Shown: positions 48,004-57,306, counted from the stretch's first letter. The stretch: DNA of 60,431 nucleotides from Muribaculaceae bacterium (GCA_022509105.1 JAFLTV010000010.1:2030-62460), one strand, 5' to 3'. Numbers and translations: made by a program. Notes: generated by a model not told the origin, from the letters alone.

Positions 48004-48437
48004 TAAAAGGATATTGCGGAAAGTATATTTCCAAACTGTCCGGCCATTTTCTGAATCTGACCGCCCACCATTGGCTTCAACATTGCAGGGATATCGATGT
48101 TGATATCAACTTTGCCGGCCGAGGTGGTTTCCGAGAGGGGTTTGATATGCATTTCAAGAGCTAATGCGATGGGAATCCCTTCTCCGGATAATTTTATTAA
48201 TGACGGAGCAACTTTTTCTGTCAGACGGAAAACGAGCTTCCCCATCGGGCCTCCCGGCACTTCGATTGTCTCCGGAGTTATAACGATATTTTCAAACATC
48301 TGGCGTTTGTCTTCCGGCACTTTGTCGGCAGGCACTTTTTCGAGAAGACTTTTCAGGTTTTCAAGATTCGACAGCTTGTCATAAACTTTTTCCGCCGGAG
48401 CGTTGAAAGTTATTTCATCAGATGAATATGTTGTCAT
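48003..48437 (-). CDS. SRPBCC / START-like superfamily protein
   Basis: 144 residues. An N-terminal strand then PAEKVYDKLSNLENLKSLLE, a beta-rich middle, and a C-terminal helix (PMVGGQIQKMAGQFGNILSA) give the usual helix-grip order of the SRPBCC superfamily. Ligand and role are unknown. It follows pyrE by 29 nt. Confidence 0.8.
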   Translation of the reverse strand: MTTYSSDEITFNAPAEKVYDKLSNLENLKSLLEKVPADKVPEDKRQMFENIVITPETIEVPGGPMGKLVFRLTEKVAPSLIKLSGEGIPIALALEMHIKPLSETTSAGKVDINIDIPAMLKPMVGGQIQKMAGQFGNILSAISF

Positions 48438-48466
48438 GGTAATATCTTATTTTTATTTCAACAAAA

Positions 48467-49111
48467 TTAATCAGGCAATCCCGGTGTCCATGCCGAAGGA
48501 TCTTTCCTCCATTCCCTCAAAGTTTCTGCCTCATCAGCGCTTATGAAGTTGGTTAGCTCTGCCACTTCTATCATTGTGGAATAGTCGCATAAAGATATGA
48601 GGTTGATGTTGGCTTCATGGAATCTTTTCACAGCCATTGGAAATTTATAATTGAAAAGACACGTCATGCCGATTACTTCGGAACCATAATTCTGAAGAAT
48701 CTCCACGGTTTTTAGGGAGCTCCCGCCTGTGGAAACCAGATCTTCAATAACCACTACTTTTTTACCGGGCTTGAGATTTCCTTCGATACAATTTTCCAGA
48801 CCATGGTCTTTAGGAGTATCCCTCACGTAGACGTAGGGTAGACCTAAAGTGTCAGCCACAATAGCTCCGATCGCTATTGCTCCTGTGGCAACTCCGGCTA
48901 ATGCCTCCACTTCAGGAAAATTTTCAAGAATGGATTTTGCGAATTCAACTTTCACAAAGTTCCTGATATCCGGGTAAGAAAGGATACGGCGGTTGTCGTT
49001 ATATATTGGGGAATTCCAGCCGGAGGCCCAGACAAAGGGATTCTGTGGCTGAAGCTTGATGGCGCTGATCTGTAGAAGTTTTTCTGCTAAAAGTTTTTCG
49101 GTATTCTTCAT
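48467..49111 (-). CDS. pyrE: Orotate phosphoribosyltransferase PyrE
   Basis: 214 residues. PyrE makes orotidine 5'-phosphate from orotate and PRPP in pyrimidine synthesis. The PRPP loop is KVVVIEDLVSTGGSSLKTVE near 115-135, and ASGWNSPIYNDNRR at the N terminus binds substrate. It has a consensus promoter 67 nt upstream and a strong hairpin in its leader. It leads a cluster with SRPBCC, the lipoprotein, LysE and a secreted protein. Confidence 0.95.
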   Translation of the reverse strand: MKNTEKLLAEKLLQISAIKLQPQNPFVWASGWNSPIYNDNRRILSYPDIRNFVKVEFAKSILENFPEVEALAGVATGAIAIGAIVADTLGLPYVYVRDTPKDHGLENCIEGNLKPGKKVVVIEDLVSTGGSSLKTVEILQNYGSEVIGMTCLFNYKFPMAVKRFHEANINLISLCDYSTMIEVAELTNFISADEAETLREWRKDPSAWTPGLPD

Positions 49112-49145
49112 AATATATCAACGTGTTTAATTGAAGAAAATTGAA

Positions 49146-49166
49146 ATAAACGGTCTCACCGTTTAT
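49146..49166 (-). promoter_or_regulatory. Perfect hairpin in the pyrE leader
   Basis: Perfect 9-nt arms (ATAAACGGT / ACCGTTTAT) with a 3-nt loop lie in the untranslated leader, starting about 5 nt after the inferred transcription start, with T-rich sequence downstream on the minus strand. It could be an attenuator, a stabilising 5' hairpin or a dimeric-repressor site. Confidence 0.6.
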
Positions 49167-49177
49167 CCGCAATTATG

Positions 49178-49209
49178 CAAAATTACACTATAGATAGTTA
49201 ATAAACAAA
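49178..49209 (-). promoter_or_regulatory. Consensus promoter of pyrE
   Basis: On the minus strand TTTG (49209-49206) precedes TAATTTTG (49185-49178) with a 20-nt spacer, a full match to the Bacteroidetes consensus. Transcription should begin near 49171. Confidence 0.8.
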
Positions 49210-49222
49210 TTAAAAACAACCC

Positions 49223-49254
49223 ATTCCACAATTTTTTATTCAAAAATGTGGAAT
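49223..49254 (-). terminator. Probable terminator after the GH31 gene
   Basis: ATTCCACA and TGTGGAAT arms, with additional A/T pairing inside, lie 41 nt past the GH31 stop codon. A GTTGTTTTT run follows on the minus strand. The stem is AT-rich, so strength is uncertain. Confidence 0.55.
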
Positions 49255-49294
49255 AGTATAGGTGGTTTCCTAAATGGAAGATTTGTTGCTTGCC

Positions 49295-51619
49295 TTAGAA
49301 TTTTACAGTGGTCTGTTTGCCGTTATACTTCACGGTTTTCTCCCTTGGTTCCCCGTTTTCCTTATTCATAAGCTTTATGTTGAAATTCCTTTTAGACAGC
49401 ATTCCGGGGTATTTACCGTTTCTATTTGAAATCATGAGGGAATTTTCAGCATCATTCCAATCAAAATCTATAGTTGAAAAGAGCCCTTGTTCATAGTTGT
49501 GGTTGTCAAACTCGTCTTCATAAAGAGTGAACGAACCGTTTTCCCCGGGATAAATTCTTATTTCAAGATTATCCCATTTCTTTTCATTTGAATATTGCAC
49601 ATCCGGACCAAAAGGTATTATAGAACCGGCCTTGATAAACAAAGGAATGGTATTGAGGTTAATAGATTTCTCAACAGCCTGACCTCCGTCATATAGTGAA
49701 TTTATTTCATAATCCCACCAGGAAGCGCCCCCTGGGAGATAGACGGTCCATGTAGATTTCTCCGGCTCTGTAACCGGGGCGATCATTATATTTTTACCCC
49801 ATAGGTATTGATTTCCTATTGAATACACTTCCGAATCATCAGGAAAATCCATAAAGAGAGGTCTCATGAAAGTACCGTCGTTAAATGCCACATCTGCAGC
49901 AAGGCTATAATTATAGGGAAGCAGCTTATATCGGAGACGAATTGCGTCTGCTATTGCCTCGTAATGCGGTTCTCCGACTTCTCCGAATCGCCATATTTCA
50001 CGAGGAAGGACTGTGCCGTGAGATCGCATCATGGGAGTGAAAGCGCCGAATTGAGCCCATCTGACATAGAGATCCTTATATTCATCTTTCATTTTATTGT
50101 CTTCTGTCACCCAGTCCCAGGCAAAAAAACCTCCTATGTCGCTATTCCAGTTTGGAATTCCCATAATAGTATAATTTAGGGCTGCCGGAATCTGATTGGC
50201 AAGCACATCCCATCTTGACACTACATCTCCGCTCCATGTATTTGAACCGTAACGTTGTTGTCCTATATGGCCTGATCTGGTCAATAAAACAATACGTTTG
50301 TCTTTATTTTGAGCTCTTTGATGTTCGGAAATTCCTTTATTGTGCATTAGTGAATAAGCGTTTTTAACCATGCGGTATAATCCTTTGTCAGTCATTGCAT
50401 TGAAATCAGACTCTTTCACTTCGATATGGTCCGGTTCCGTTGAATCGAGCCACCATCCGTCATTCCCTATATATGAAAAAATTCCCTTGTTGAGATTATC
50501 CCAATAGATGTCTCTTGCTTCATCACTGAACACGTCATAAGGATGTGCTCCGCTTTCCGGAGGCCATGTATATAAGGGCAAAAGATGTCCTAATGAATCC
50601 AAATGCTGATATTGTGGTGTTTTAGGGCCGAACCCTGGCCAGGTAACTATCAATAACTTTCCGTTCATATCGTGGATATCCTTCACCCATTTCTGAGGAT
50701 CAGGATATCTTGTGGCATCAAATTTCTGAGCGTTCCAGAGACTGTCGGTGCCGTTATATTCTGGCCAGTATCGCCAGTCTTGAATCATGACATCAATTGG
50801 GATTCCTCGTTTTCGGTATTCTGATAATACGTCAACCACTTCCTGCTGGGTTTCATAGCGTTCCTTGCTTTGAAAATATCCGAGCGCCCATAGCGGTAAA
50901 AGAGGGGAATGACCGCTAAGATCTCTTACTCCGGCGATTATGTCGTCACTGTTGTCTCCTGCTAAGAAATAATAATCGGAAGCATCTCCTAACTGAGAAA
51001 ATTCAAGCACCTGATTATTGTCAGTGAAATCCTGGATGGAATAATTGTCGCTATATACCGCATAACCCTTTGAAGGTGAAATGAAATAGGGAGAATAGGT
51101 AAACATATTTTCATTTTGAAGGTGATGTTTTGAATTGCGCCTGTTAAATTTTCCATCCATCACTTGTCCCACTCCATATATGGGTTCGTTTTCATCCAAA
51201 AGAAAAGAGGTGCGAACGTTGTATGTCTTCACTGAATCAAATGCAACCGGAGTAAAGGATGTCACACTTTCTTCCAACAGTTTTTTACCATCCGGTTTTG
51301 AAAAGCTCACATATCCCTTTGCCGGATCAACTGAAACATTCAGATATTCAGAACTTAATACCTTTAAATCACCCTTTTGGTCAATTCTAACATCTGTATT
51401 CTCCGGAGTTTTTATAACGACAAGACTCTCTATATCGGGTTTTTGTCCGGCGGGATATTTAAGCACTCTTACTATTTTGGGGGAATAAAAAGTCACTTCT
51501 ATATTCATCCCTCTTGAATTAAGCTCAAGATCGGGTTTTGATGTTGCATTCAGATTCAAGCATGTGAATAAAGAAAACAAGGCTAAAAAAGGTAGTTTTA
51601 TTCTATTCATAAGTTTCAT
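49295..51619 (-). CDS. Exported GH31 glycoside hydrolase
   Basis: 774 residues with a signal peptide (about 1-25, ending LNLNA). The catalytic nucleophile region is WWLDSTEPDHIE and the acid/base region is TWSGDVVSRWDVLANQIPA; INVMIQDWRYWPEYNG-like VMIQDWRYWPEYNG is also typical. A GH31 enzyme cleaves alpha-linked sugars; the DSTEPD variant is common among alpha-xylosidase or alpha-glucosidase members in gut Bacteroidales, so specificity stays open. Starts at 51619 or 51610 are equally possible; longer frames extend into the promoter (-7 TACCTTTG at 51632-51639). It is isolated from any SusC/SusD pair. Confidence 0.92.
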   Translation of the reverse strand: MKLMNRIKLPFLALFSLFTCLNLNATSKPDLELNSRGMNIEVTFYSPKIVRVLKYPAGQKPDIESLVVIKTPENTDVRIDQKGDLKVLSSEYLNVSVDPAKGYVSFSKPDGKKLLEESVTSFTPVAFDSVKTYNVRTSFLLDENEPIYGVGQVMDGKFNRRNSKHHLQNENMFTYSPYFISPSKGYAVYSDNYSIQDFTDNNQVLEFSQLGDASDYYFLAGDNSDDIIAGVRDLSGHSPLLPLWALGYFQSKERYETQQEVVDVLSEYRKRGIPIDVMIQDWRYWPEYNGTDSLWNAQKFDATRYPDPQKWVKDIHDMNGKLLIVTWPGFGPKTPQYQHLDSLGHLLPLYTWPPESGAHPYDVFSDEARDIYWDNLNKGIFSYIGNDGWWLDSTEPDHIEVKESDFNAMTDKGLYRMVKNAYSLMHNKGISEHQRAQNKDKRIVLLTRSGHIGQQRYGSNTWSGDVVSRWDVLANQIPAALNYTIMGIPNWNSDIGGFFAWDWVTEDNKMKDEYKDLYVRWAQFGAFTPMMRSHGTVLPREIWRFGEVGEPHYEAIADAIRLRYKLLPYNYSLAADVAFNDGTFMRPLFMDFPDDSEVYSIGNQYLWGKNIMIAPVTEPEKSTWTVYLPGGASWWDYEINSLYDGGQAVEKSINLNTIPLFIKAGSIIPFGPDVQYSNEKKWDNLEIRIYPGENGSFTLYEDEFDNHNYEQGLFSTIDFDWNDAENSLMISNRNGKYPGMLSKRNFNIKLMNKENGEPREKTVKYNGKQTTVKF

Positions 51620-51631
51620 TTTTATTTTTGG

Positions 51632-51639
51632 CAAAGGTA
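51632..51639 (-). promoter_or_regulatory. -7 element upstream of the GH31 gene
   Basis: TACCTTTG on the minus strand fits TAnnTTTG, 12 nt before the first plausible start codon. The -33 element is not at the expected spacing. It implies separate transcription from comF upstream. Confidence 0.5.
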
Positions 51640-51684
51640 AAAAAAATGTATTCAAAATTCAATTAACTTTTCATTTTCATAGCG

Positions 51685-52374
51685 TTAAAATGTGACTCCA
51701 ATTGTGAACAGATATAATTTCACGTCAGGGAAATTATCTGTAATTGCCTTTGCCGCGGAAGCCAATGTGGTGCCTGTTGTGCAAACATCGTCAACGAGCA
51801 TCAAACTCTGTCTCCCAAGGTCTATGTTCTTTCTTATTGAAAACAGATTTTTGGCGTTCTCTAAACGCTGTGCCTGAGTCAAGGAGGTTTGACTTTTTCT
51901 TTCACGCGTCATCTTCAATGCATTTAAAACCGGAATACCTGAAGTTTTAGAAATTCCTTCTGCAATATGGTCGGTTTGATTGAATCCTCTTTTTGCCTTT
52001 TTCCAAAAATGCATAGGCACAGGTATTATGCAATTGATATCGGAAAGAAAACCGGCTGAAAAAAGTTCTCGTCCGGCAATTTCGCCCAACAGATTTCCGA
52101 TAGAGGAAAATCCGCGGTATTTCATGTCTTGAATAAGCTGTGCCAATGAAGAGTCTCGCGAATAAAAGAAATGGCCGGTGGCAGCTTCAAAAGGAAATTG
52201 TCCGGCAAATCGTTGCTCCATAGGGTTCCTTGGTTCTCTATGGTAGCCTGTTCTTGGAAGATGTTCGATACAATGAGTGCAAAGAAATTTCTCATGAGAG
52301 GCCAAAGGGCTTTCACATATGTGGCAATGAGCCGGGAAAAAGAAATTAATTATGTCGTTTCCCCATTGTTTCAT
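51685..52374 (-). CDS. ComF-family phosphoribosyltransferase-like protein
   Basis: 229 residues. An N-terminal zinc-binding part has CHICESPLASHEKFLCTHC, and the C-terminal PRTase fold has the PRPP-binding loop MLVDDVCTTGTTLASA. GFNQTDHIAEGI is the ComF/GntX signature. In competent bacteria ComF helps import single-stranded DNA. It overlaps recX by 4 nt, so it is transcribed from the prmC promoter. Confidence 0.9.
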   Translation of the reverse strand: MKQWGNDIINFFFPAHCHICESPLASHEKFLCTHCIEHLPRTGYHREPRNPMEQRFAGQFPFEAATGHFFYSRDSSLAQLIQDMKYRGFSSIGNLLGEIAGRELFSAGFLSDINCIIPVPMHFWKKAKRGFNQTDHIAEGISKTSGIPVLNALKMTRERKSQTSLTQAQRLENAKNLFSIRKNIDLGRQSLMLVDDVCTTGTTLASAAKAITDNFPDVKLYLFTIGVTF

Positions 52375-52871
52375 TCTTCGCCTTTTTGTTTCTCTTTCAT
52401 AATTCTGACACCGCGGTTTGCTTGTTGGCCGGTGAATCCCCGTCCTATAAGGAATGTAAACAGTTTTCTTCTGTTTTCATAACCCTCTTCGCCGCATAGA
52501 TCTAAATTTCGGGATTTTGAAATCGCCGATTTCATCAATGCATTTGTCCAGTCTTCTTCATCCACTTCAGATAGGGCTTCATTAATTTCAGATGAAGAAA
52601 TTTTTTTTAATGCTAAGGCAGCTTTTATTTTCTTTGGTCCCCAATAAGAAAACCGGGCTTTATCGCGTGCAAATGCTTTGGCAAATCGGCTGTTATCGAT
52701 AAATCTTTCCTCTTTCAGATAATTTATAATTTCTGTTCTCTCTCCGGAAGATAATCCGAGTTTATAAAGTTTATCGGAAACATCCGCCTCGCATTGTTCC
52801 GAACGCGAACAAAGGCTCGCCATTTTTAATTTGGCTTCTTCGGCAGTAACGTGTTTCTTTTTAAGAGCCAT
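52371..52871 (-). CDS. recX: RecA regulator RecX
   Basis: 166 residues. Three-helix repeats typical of RecX are visible: CSRSEQCEADVSDKLYKLG, INYLKEERFIDNSRFAKAF, and WGPKKIKAALALKKIS. RecX limits RecA filament growth. Its start shares one base with the end of prmC, and its end overlaps comF by 4 nt. Confidence 0.9.
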   Translation of the reverse strand: MALKKKHVTAEEAKLKMASLCSRSEQCEADVSDKLYKLGLSSGERTEIINYLKEERFIDNSRFAKAFARDKARFSYWGPKKIKAALALKKISSSEINEALSEVDEEDWTNALMKSAISKSRNLDLCGEEGYENRRKLFTFLIGRGFTGQQANRGVRIMKEKQKGEE

Positions 52872-53710
52872 CAGTTTATGCTACATTTTATAAATCTTTT
52901 TTTGCCGAAAGAATCTAAAACCACATTTATGTTTTTAAATCCTTTTTCTTCCAGCATTTCTTTAAGCTCTCGGGAATGTCGAGGATTTATCTCAAGATAG
53001 AGAGAGCCGTCGGCGTTTAAAGAGGATTTGGCAATTTCCGCTATTCTTTCATAAAATGACAAAGGATTTTTGTCTGAAACAAAAATTGCCTCTGCAGGTT
53101 CGTAGTTTAAAACATTTTTATCCATATCCTTTCCTTCCGATTTATCCACGTATGGAGGATTGGATACTATAATATCAAATTTATCTTCCGGAATCCATTT
53201 GAAAATATCATCTTTCACAAAATTTATCTTTGCTTTTAAATCCGATGCATTTTCTTCAGCTACCTCTATAGCTTTTTGAGAGATGTCGAGAGCCGTTACA
53301 TCCGGAAATTTCAGATTTCTTTTCAATGCTATGGCGATGCAACCAGAGCCTGTGCATAAATCCAGAACTTTTAAATCCTCTTTATCTTCATTTTCTTTTA
53401 TGATGATATCCGTGAGTTCATCTGTTTCCGGTCGGGGAATGAGAACTCCCGGTTTTATCTTAAGGTTCATGCCGTGAAAACGGGCTTCTCCCGTGATGTA
53501 TTGAATGGGCTCGAATTTAATTAGTCGTTGCAAAATTTTTTGAATCTGATTTTTGATGAAAGGGGAAAGTTCATCCTCTCCGTGAATAAGCATTTCGGTG
53601 AGATTCCATCCTTTAAGGTGATGGAAAATAAGGCGGATGATGGCTTCCGTTTCTCCCTTGCCATAGAGGGGAGTAAGTGTATCGCGCAACTCTTTTAAAG
53701 TCTCTTTCAT
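52871..53710 (-). CDS. prmC: Release factor glutamine methyltransferase PrmC
   Basis: 279 residues. PrmC methylates the GGQ glutamine of peptide release factors. The SAM-binding region is VLDLCTGSGCIAIALKR near 115-130 and the catalytic NPPY motif lies in DIIVSNPPYVDKSEG. The N-terminal helical domain and GEARFHGMNLKIKPGVLIPRPETDEL (shortened here to GVLIPRPETDEL) are typical. It leads the prmC-recX-comF operon from a consensus promoter. Confidence 0.95.
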   Translation of the reverse strand: MKETLKELRDTLTPLYGKGETEAIIRLIFHHLKGWNLTEMLIHGEDELSPFIKNQIQKILQRLIKFEPIQYITGEARFHGMNLKIKPGVLIPRPETDELTDIIIKENEDKEDLKVLDLCTGSGCIAIALKRNLKFPDVTALDISQKAIEVAEENASDLKAKINFVKDDIFKWIPEDKFDIIVSNPPYVDKSEGKDMDKNVLNYEPAEAIFVSDKNPLSFYERIAEIAKSSLNADGSLYLEINPRHSRELKEMLEEKGFKNINVVLDSFGKKRFIKCSIN

Positions 53711-53806
53711 ATTAGGGCCGCTTTCATGAAATTTATTAATCCGCAGTCATATCCCTTTGAGGAAATTGGCTTTATTCGCGGTTTATTTCAGTAACTTGTT
53801 TATAGG

Positions 53807-53837
53807 CAAAGTTAAAAAGAAAACACTTATTTACAAA
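53807..53837 (-). promoter_or_regulatory. Consensus promoter of prmC-recX-comF
   Basis: On the minus strand TTTG (53837-53834), a 19-nt spacer and TAACTTTG (53814-53807) match the consensus. It leaves a leader of about 90 nt before prmC, in which I see no clear element. It begins right after the DUF4136 gene terminator. Confidence 0.75.
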
Positions 53838-53840
53838 AAA

Positions 53841-53861
53841 ACAGAGAGCCGGGCTCTCTGT
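53841..53861 (-). terminator. Terminator of the DUF4136 lipoprotein gene
   Basis: ACAGAGAGCC and its complement form an almost loop-free inverted repeat, followed on the minus strand by seven T. It lies 12 nt after the stop codon. Confidence 0.8.
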
Positions 53862-53872
53862 AAAAATTGTAG

Positions 53873-54544
53873 TTAATTTTTTTGATTTTTATATTGTGGT
53901 AATAGTGGCACCGGATATTTTTCAAATAGGGTTTTTACGGCTTCTGCAATCCCTGTGAGATTTCTGAATTGAGAATCCCCGTTTTCGAGAATAGTGGCAA
54001 CCGAGGAAGAGAAGAGAGCCAGTTTCGATTGAATATTCACAATATCCATTGTCAGGACTCCCTCTTTATAGATACCTGTAACTACTTGAGCATTAGGATT
54101 CCAATAATAGGAACGAGGATACATGAAGAATGGTGTGTAAGGCGGAACAGGACCGGGGCCTCCATAGGGGAACCAGTTCATTGGTCCGGGAGGCGGACCC
54201 ATTGGTGCCGGGGGTGGAGGAGGTGCCAAAGCGCCTATCGGTTCTGTATAAACTTCATTCTTCACTGTTAATCCGATATTAATCACAATCGGAGAGGAGG
54301 GATCTTCAACATACCCCCGTTCCACCATCTGTTCTCTGATGGCCGCTGCGATATTATAATAAGTCACCATCTCCATGCCGGGAGGTAGTTTTCCCTCGCC
54401 GGGCGTTATAATTCTGAAGGTGTGGAAATCAGCAAGATTTGCGTTGTTATAAACCTCTGAATTCACAAGAGAGAAAGTGCTGCATGAGGTCATTGATAAT
54501 GTGATTCCTGCAGTCAGAGCTAATAATGTTTTCCTTATTTTCAT
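53873..54544 (-). CDS. DUF4136 lipoprotein
   Basis: 223 residues. A lipobox (SMTSC) puts the acylated cysteine near residue 21. The first part, FHTFRIITPGEGKLPPGMEM and INIGLTVKNEVYTEP, follows the DUF4136 pattern. In the middle (about 100-145) lies an unusual proline/glycine-rich stretch (APPPPPAPMGPPPGPMNWFP). The end is ALFSSSVATILENGD-like. It is probably an outer-membrane lipoprotein of unknown role, transcribed alone. Confidence 0.82.
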   Translation of the reverse strand: MKIRKTLLALTAGITLSMTSCSTFSLVNSEVYNNANLADFHTFRIITPGEGKLPPGMEMVTYYNIAAAIREQMVERGYVEDPSSPIVINIGLTVKNEVYTEPIGALAPPPPPAPMGPPPGPMNWFPYGGPGPVPPYTPFFMYPRSYYWNPNAQVVTGIYKEGVLTMDIVNIQSKLALFSSSVATILENGDSQFRNLTGIAEAVKTLFEKYPVPLLPQYKNQKN

Positions 54545-54631
54545 AATCCTTGAGTTGTTCGGTTATGGTTTTTACTTTGTTTTATAAACAAATAAATAGG
54601 GGGATATGGTTCACTCCAATGTATATTCTAT

Positions 54632-54662
54632 TTTGTAAAAATTGAAAAATTATCTATTTTTG
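54632..54662 (+). promoter_or_regulatory. Consensus promoter of the acidic lipoprotein gene
   Basis: TTTG at 54632-54635, a 19-nt spacer and TATTTTTG at 54655-54662 match the consensus. The ATG follows 17 nt later, leaving a leader of only about 10 nt. Confidence 0.75.
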
Positions 54663-54679
54663 AAAAAATTTTTATAAAC

Positions 54680-55282
54680 ATGAAAAAAAGATATTATTTC
54701 ATTTTAGGCCTGGCTGCTCTTTGCATGACAGCTTGCGGTGGTAAGACAGAATCGGAATCCGATTCAGAAACATCTGAAGTTGAAGAAAACGTTGAGATTA
54801 TTGATCCTTATAAGGAAACTTCAGAAGATTTGTCTAATCCGGGTGAAGAAATTTCAGCAACAGAAATTGAATCGGAAGAATCAACAGATACTTCTGTTGC
54901 CTCAAATTCAGGGAAAATTGATGAATACCTTGGCGACCTCGATAAATTGGTGAAAGAGTGCAGCGGCTATATTTCACAATTGAAATCAGGCAAAATCGAC
55001 GCTTCAAAGGTTATGACCGTTGTTGACAAGGCTCAATCCTTAAAAGCGAATCTTGAGAGTATGAAAGATGAGATGAGCGCAGCCCAATTGAGCAAGCTTT
55101 CAGGTCTTGTCAGCAAATTGTCTTCTGTTTCTTCTTCCATATCCAATATAGATGCAAAGGAAATAATGAATGAGGCAACAGAAGCTGTCAAAGAGAAAGC
55201 AACTGAAAAAGTGAAAGAAAAAACTGAGGTCGCAAAAGAGAAAGCCACGGAATTGGTAAAAAAAATTCCGGGTCTTAATTGA
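54680..55282 (+). CDS. Acidic lipoprotein with a C-terminal amphipathic KE-rich helix
   Basis: 200 residues. A signal peptide with lipobox MTACGG (cysteine at 19) is followed by a Glu/Ser/Thr-rich linker (20-75), a helical region (about 78-155), and a repetitive Lys/Glu/Ala helix (EKATEKVKEKTEVAKEKATE) reminiscent of LEA or apolipoprotein-like 11-residue helices. The family was not recognised. It may lie on the membrane or peptidoglycan. It has its own promoter and terminator. Confidence 0.8.
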   Translation: MKKRYYFILGLAALCMTACGGKTESESDSETSEVEENVEIIDPYKETSEDLSNPGEEISATEIESEESTDTSVASNSGKIDEYLGDLDKLVKECSGYISQLKSGKIDASKVMTVVDKAQSLKANLESMKDEMSAAQLSKLSGLVSKLSSVSSSISNIDAKEIMNEATEAVKEKATEKVKEKTEVAKEKATELVKKIPGLN

Positions 55283-55325
55283 TAATTGGATTTGGAAAAT
55301 TTCTTATAATTAGAATATAAAGAAA

Positions 55326-55353
55326 AGGCGAGTCAATTGATTTTGGCTCGCCT
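55326..55353 (+). terminator. Bidirectional terminator between the lipoprotein and asd
   Basis: AGGCGAG and CTCGCCT arms with a 14-nt loop are followed by TCTTTT on the + strand and by TTTT on the minus strand. It separates convergent genes, 44 nt after the lipoprotein stop. Confidence 0.75.
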
Positions 55354-55383
55354 CTTTTAAAATATTCATCTGAGGACGTCTGT

Positions 55384-56409
55384 TTAGGAAACTACCTTAA
55401 ATTTCGGATCGTTTTTAAGCAGCCATTGTGCTATCTGCACTGCATTAAGAGCCGCACCCTTCTTGATCTGGTCTCCCACTGTCCAGAAACTGATTCCACA
55501 AGGATCCGTAAGATCTTTTCTGAGTCTTCCGACATAGACAGGATCCTTTCCCGAGATATGAAGCGGCATGGGATATTCCTTTTCATCAGGATTATCCTTT
55601 AACACTATACCCTGAGCATTCTCCAATGCCTTTTTTACGTCTGATAGTTCGAGAGGTTTTTCAGTTTCAAGCCATATTGCTTCACTATGGGCCCTTAAGA
55701 CCGGAACTCTCACGCAAGTCGCGCTCACTTTGATTTTTTCGGAATGCATGATCTTGCGTGTCTCGTTATACATTTTCATCTCCTCTTTAGTGTAGCCGTT
55801 GTCGGTGAAAACATCCACATGAGGAATGAGATTGAACGCCAGTTGATGTGCAAATTTTTCTATTGTAGGTTCCTTCCCTTCATGAATTTCGCCATGTTGC
55901 CTGATAAGCTCCTCCATAGCTGCAGCCCCGGCCCCGCTGGCGGCCTGATAAGTGGCTACATGCACTCTGACGATGGGAGAGAGGTCGTTGATCGGTTTAA
56001 GCGCCACCACCATCTGTATTGTGGTGCAATTTGGGTTGCCGATTATATTGCGAGGCCTGTCTAAGGCATCCTGAGCATTGACTTCCGGCACTACCAATGG
56101 CACATCATTATCCATGCGGAAAGCGCTGCTGTTGTCGATCATCACTGTGCCGTGTTTGGTGATGGTTTCGGCATATTCTTTCGAAGTCGAAGCCCCGGCT
56201 GATGTGAAAGCTATGTCAACACCTGAGAAATCAGAATCATGGCTTAGAAGCTCCACTTCAATTTCCCGGCCCCTAAATTTATATTTTTTCCCTGCGCTTC
56301 TTTTTGAACCGAAAAGGCGAAGTGATGTGACAGGGAAATTCTGTTCATCTATAACCCGGAGCAATTCCTGGCCCACTGCGCCGCTTGCTCCTACAATAGC
56401 TATATTCAT
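55384..56409 (-). CDS. asd: Aspartate-semialdehyde dehydrogenase Asd
   Basis: 341 residues. Asd reduces aspartyl phosphate to the semialdehyde, a branch point to lysine, diaminopimelate, threonine and methionine. Rossmann motif [15 protein letters not shown] at 6-20, nucleophile C128 in GNPNCTTIQ, and the catalytic H in [11 protein letters not shown] are present. It lies 15 nt downstream of fabD. Confidence 0.96.
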   Translation of the reverse strand: MNIAIVGASGAVGQELLRVIDEQNFPVTSLRLFGSKRSAGKKYKFRGREIEVELLSHDSDFSGVDIAFTSAGASTSKEYAETITKHGTVMIDNSSAFRMDNDVPLVVPEVNAQDALDRPRNIIGNPNCTTIQMVVALKPINDLSPIVRVHVATYQAASGAGAAAMEELIRQHGEIHEGKEPTIEKFAHQLAFNLIPHVDVFTDNGYTKEEMKMYNETRKIMHSEKIKVSATCVRVPVLRAHSEAIWLETEKPLELSDVKKALENAQGIVLKDNPDEKEYPMPLHISGKDPVYVGRLRKDLTDPCGISFWTVGDQIKKGAALNAVQIAQWLLKNDPKFKVVS

Positions 56410-56424
56410 AACTCTTGGAGTTTC

Positions 56425-57306
56425 TTATTGTTTTCCGGAAGTTGAAACCGCGCGGTTGATTTTCTTGACGAGCCCTTGCAATACATTGCCCGGACCAAGT
56501 TCTATAAATTCATCAGCGCCGTCAGCAATCATTGCCTCTACATCCTGAGTCCATTTCACCGGGGCTGTGAGTTGTTTGATGAGGTTTTCCTTTATCTCTT
56601 TAGGATCTGTGTGAGGTTTTGCATCTACATTCTGATACACCGGGCATATCGGTTCCTTGATTTCGGCTGCCTCTATTGCTTCTGTGAGTTCCTCCTGGGC
56701 AGGCATCATCAAAGGACTATGGAATGCACCTCCCACTTTTAGTTTCATGGCTCTTTTTGCACCGGCGGCGAGGAGCTTCTCACAAGCCTCGTCTATACCC
56801 TCGTGTGTGCCGGAGATTACGAGCTGACCGGGACAATTGTAATTTGCCGGAGCAACCACATGGTCTATGCTCTCACAAATTTCTTCAACTTTTTCATTAG
56901 GAAGGGCTATCACGGCTGCCATTGTGGAAGGATTTGCCTCGCATGCTTTCTGCATGGCCTGGGCTCGTTTAGCCACAAGTCTAAGCCCGTCTTCAAAAGA
57001 GAGGGCTCCGGCTGCCACGAGCGCTGAAAATTCTCCTAAGCTATGTCCGGCAACCATGTCGGGCTTGAAGTCGTCGCCCAGACTCTTTGCCAATATAACG
57101 CTATGAAGGAATATGGCCGGCTGGGTAACCTTTGTTTGTTTCAGGTCTTCCTCTGTGCCTTCAAACATAAGGTCGGTTATTCTGAAACCTAAAATATCAT
57201 TTGCCTTCTCAAACAATTTTTTTGCTTCTTCATTATTGTCATAGAGGTCTTTACCCATCCCTACGAATTGGGCGCCTTGACCCGGAAAAATGTATGCTCT
57301 TTTCAT
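56425..57306 (-). CDS. fabD: Malonyl-CoA:ACP transacylase FabD
   Basis: 293 residues. FabD loads malonyl groups onto acyl carrier protein for fatty acid synthesis. The catalytic serine is S89 in AGHSLGEFSAL; the histidine lies in GGAFHSPLM. FPGQGAQFVGMG is the N-terminal signature. The ATG at 57306 is chosen because the upstream extension to 57339 runs through a -7 element (TAATTTTG, 57327-57334). Confidence 0.95.
   Translation of the reverse strand: MKRAYIFPGQGAQFVGMGKDLYDNNEEAKKLFEKANDILGFRITDLMFEGTEEDLKQTKVTQPAIFLHSVILAKSLGDDFKPDMVAGHSLGEFSALVAAGALSFEDGLRLVAKRAQAMQKACEANPSTMAAVIALPNEKVEEICESIDHVVAPANYNCPGQLVISGTHEGIDEACEKLLAAGAKRAMKLKVGGAFHSPLMMPAQEELTEAIEAAEIKEPICPVYQNVDAKPHTDPKEIKENLIKQLTAPVKWTQDVEAMIADGADEFIELGPGNVLQGLVKKINRAVSTSGKQ

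Noticed and set aside
53724..53795. A 22-codon + strand ORF between prmC and the DUF4136 terminator.
   Set aside because: It is very short, lies within the leader and promoter area of prmC, and has no ribosome binding site or recognisable product.
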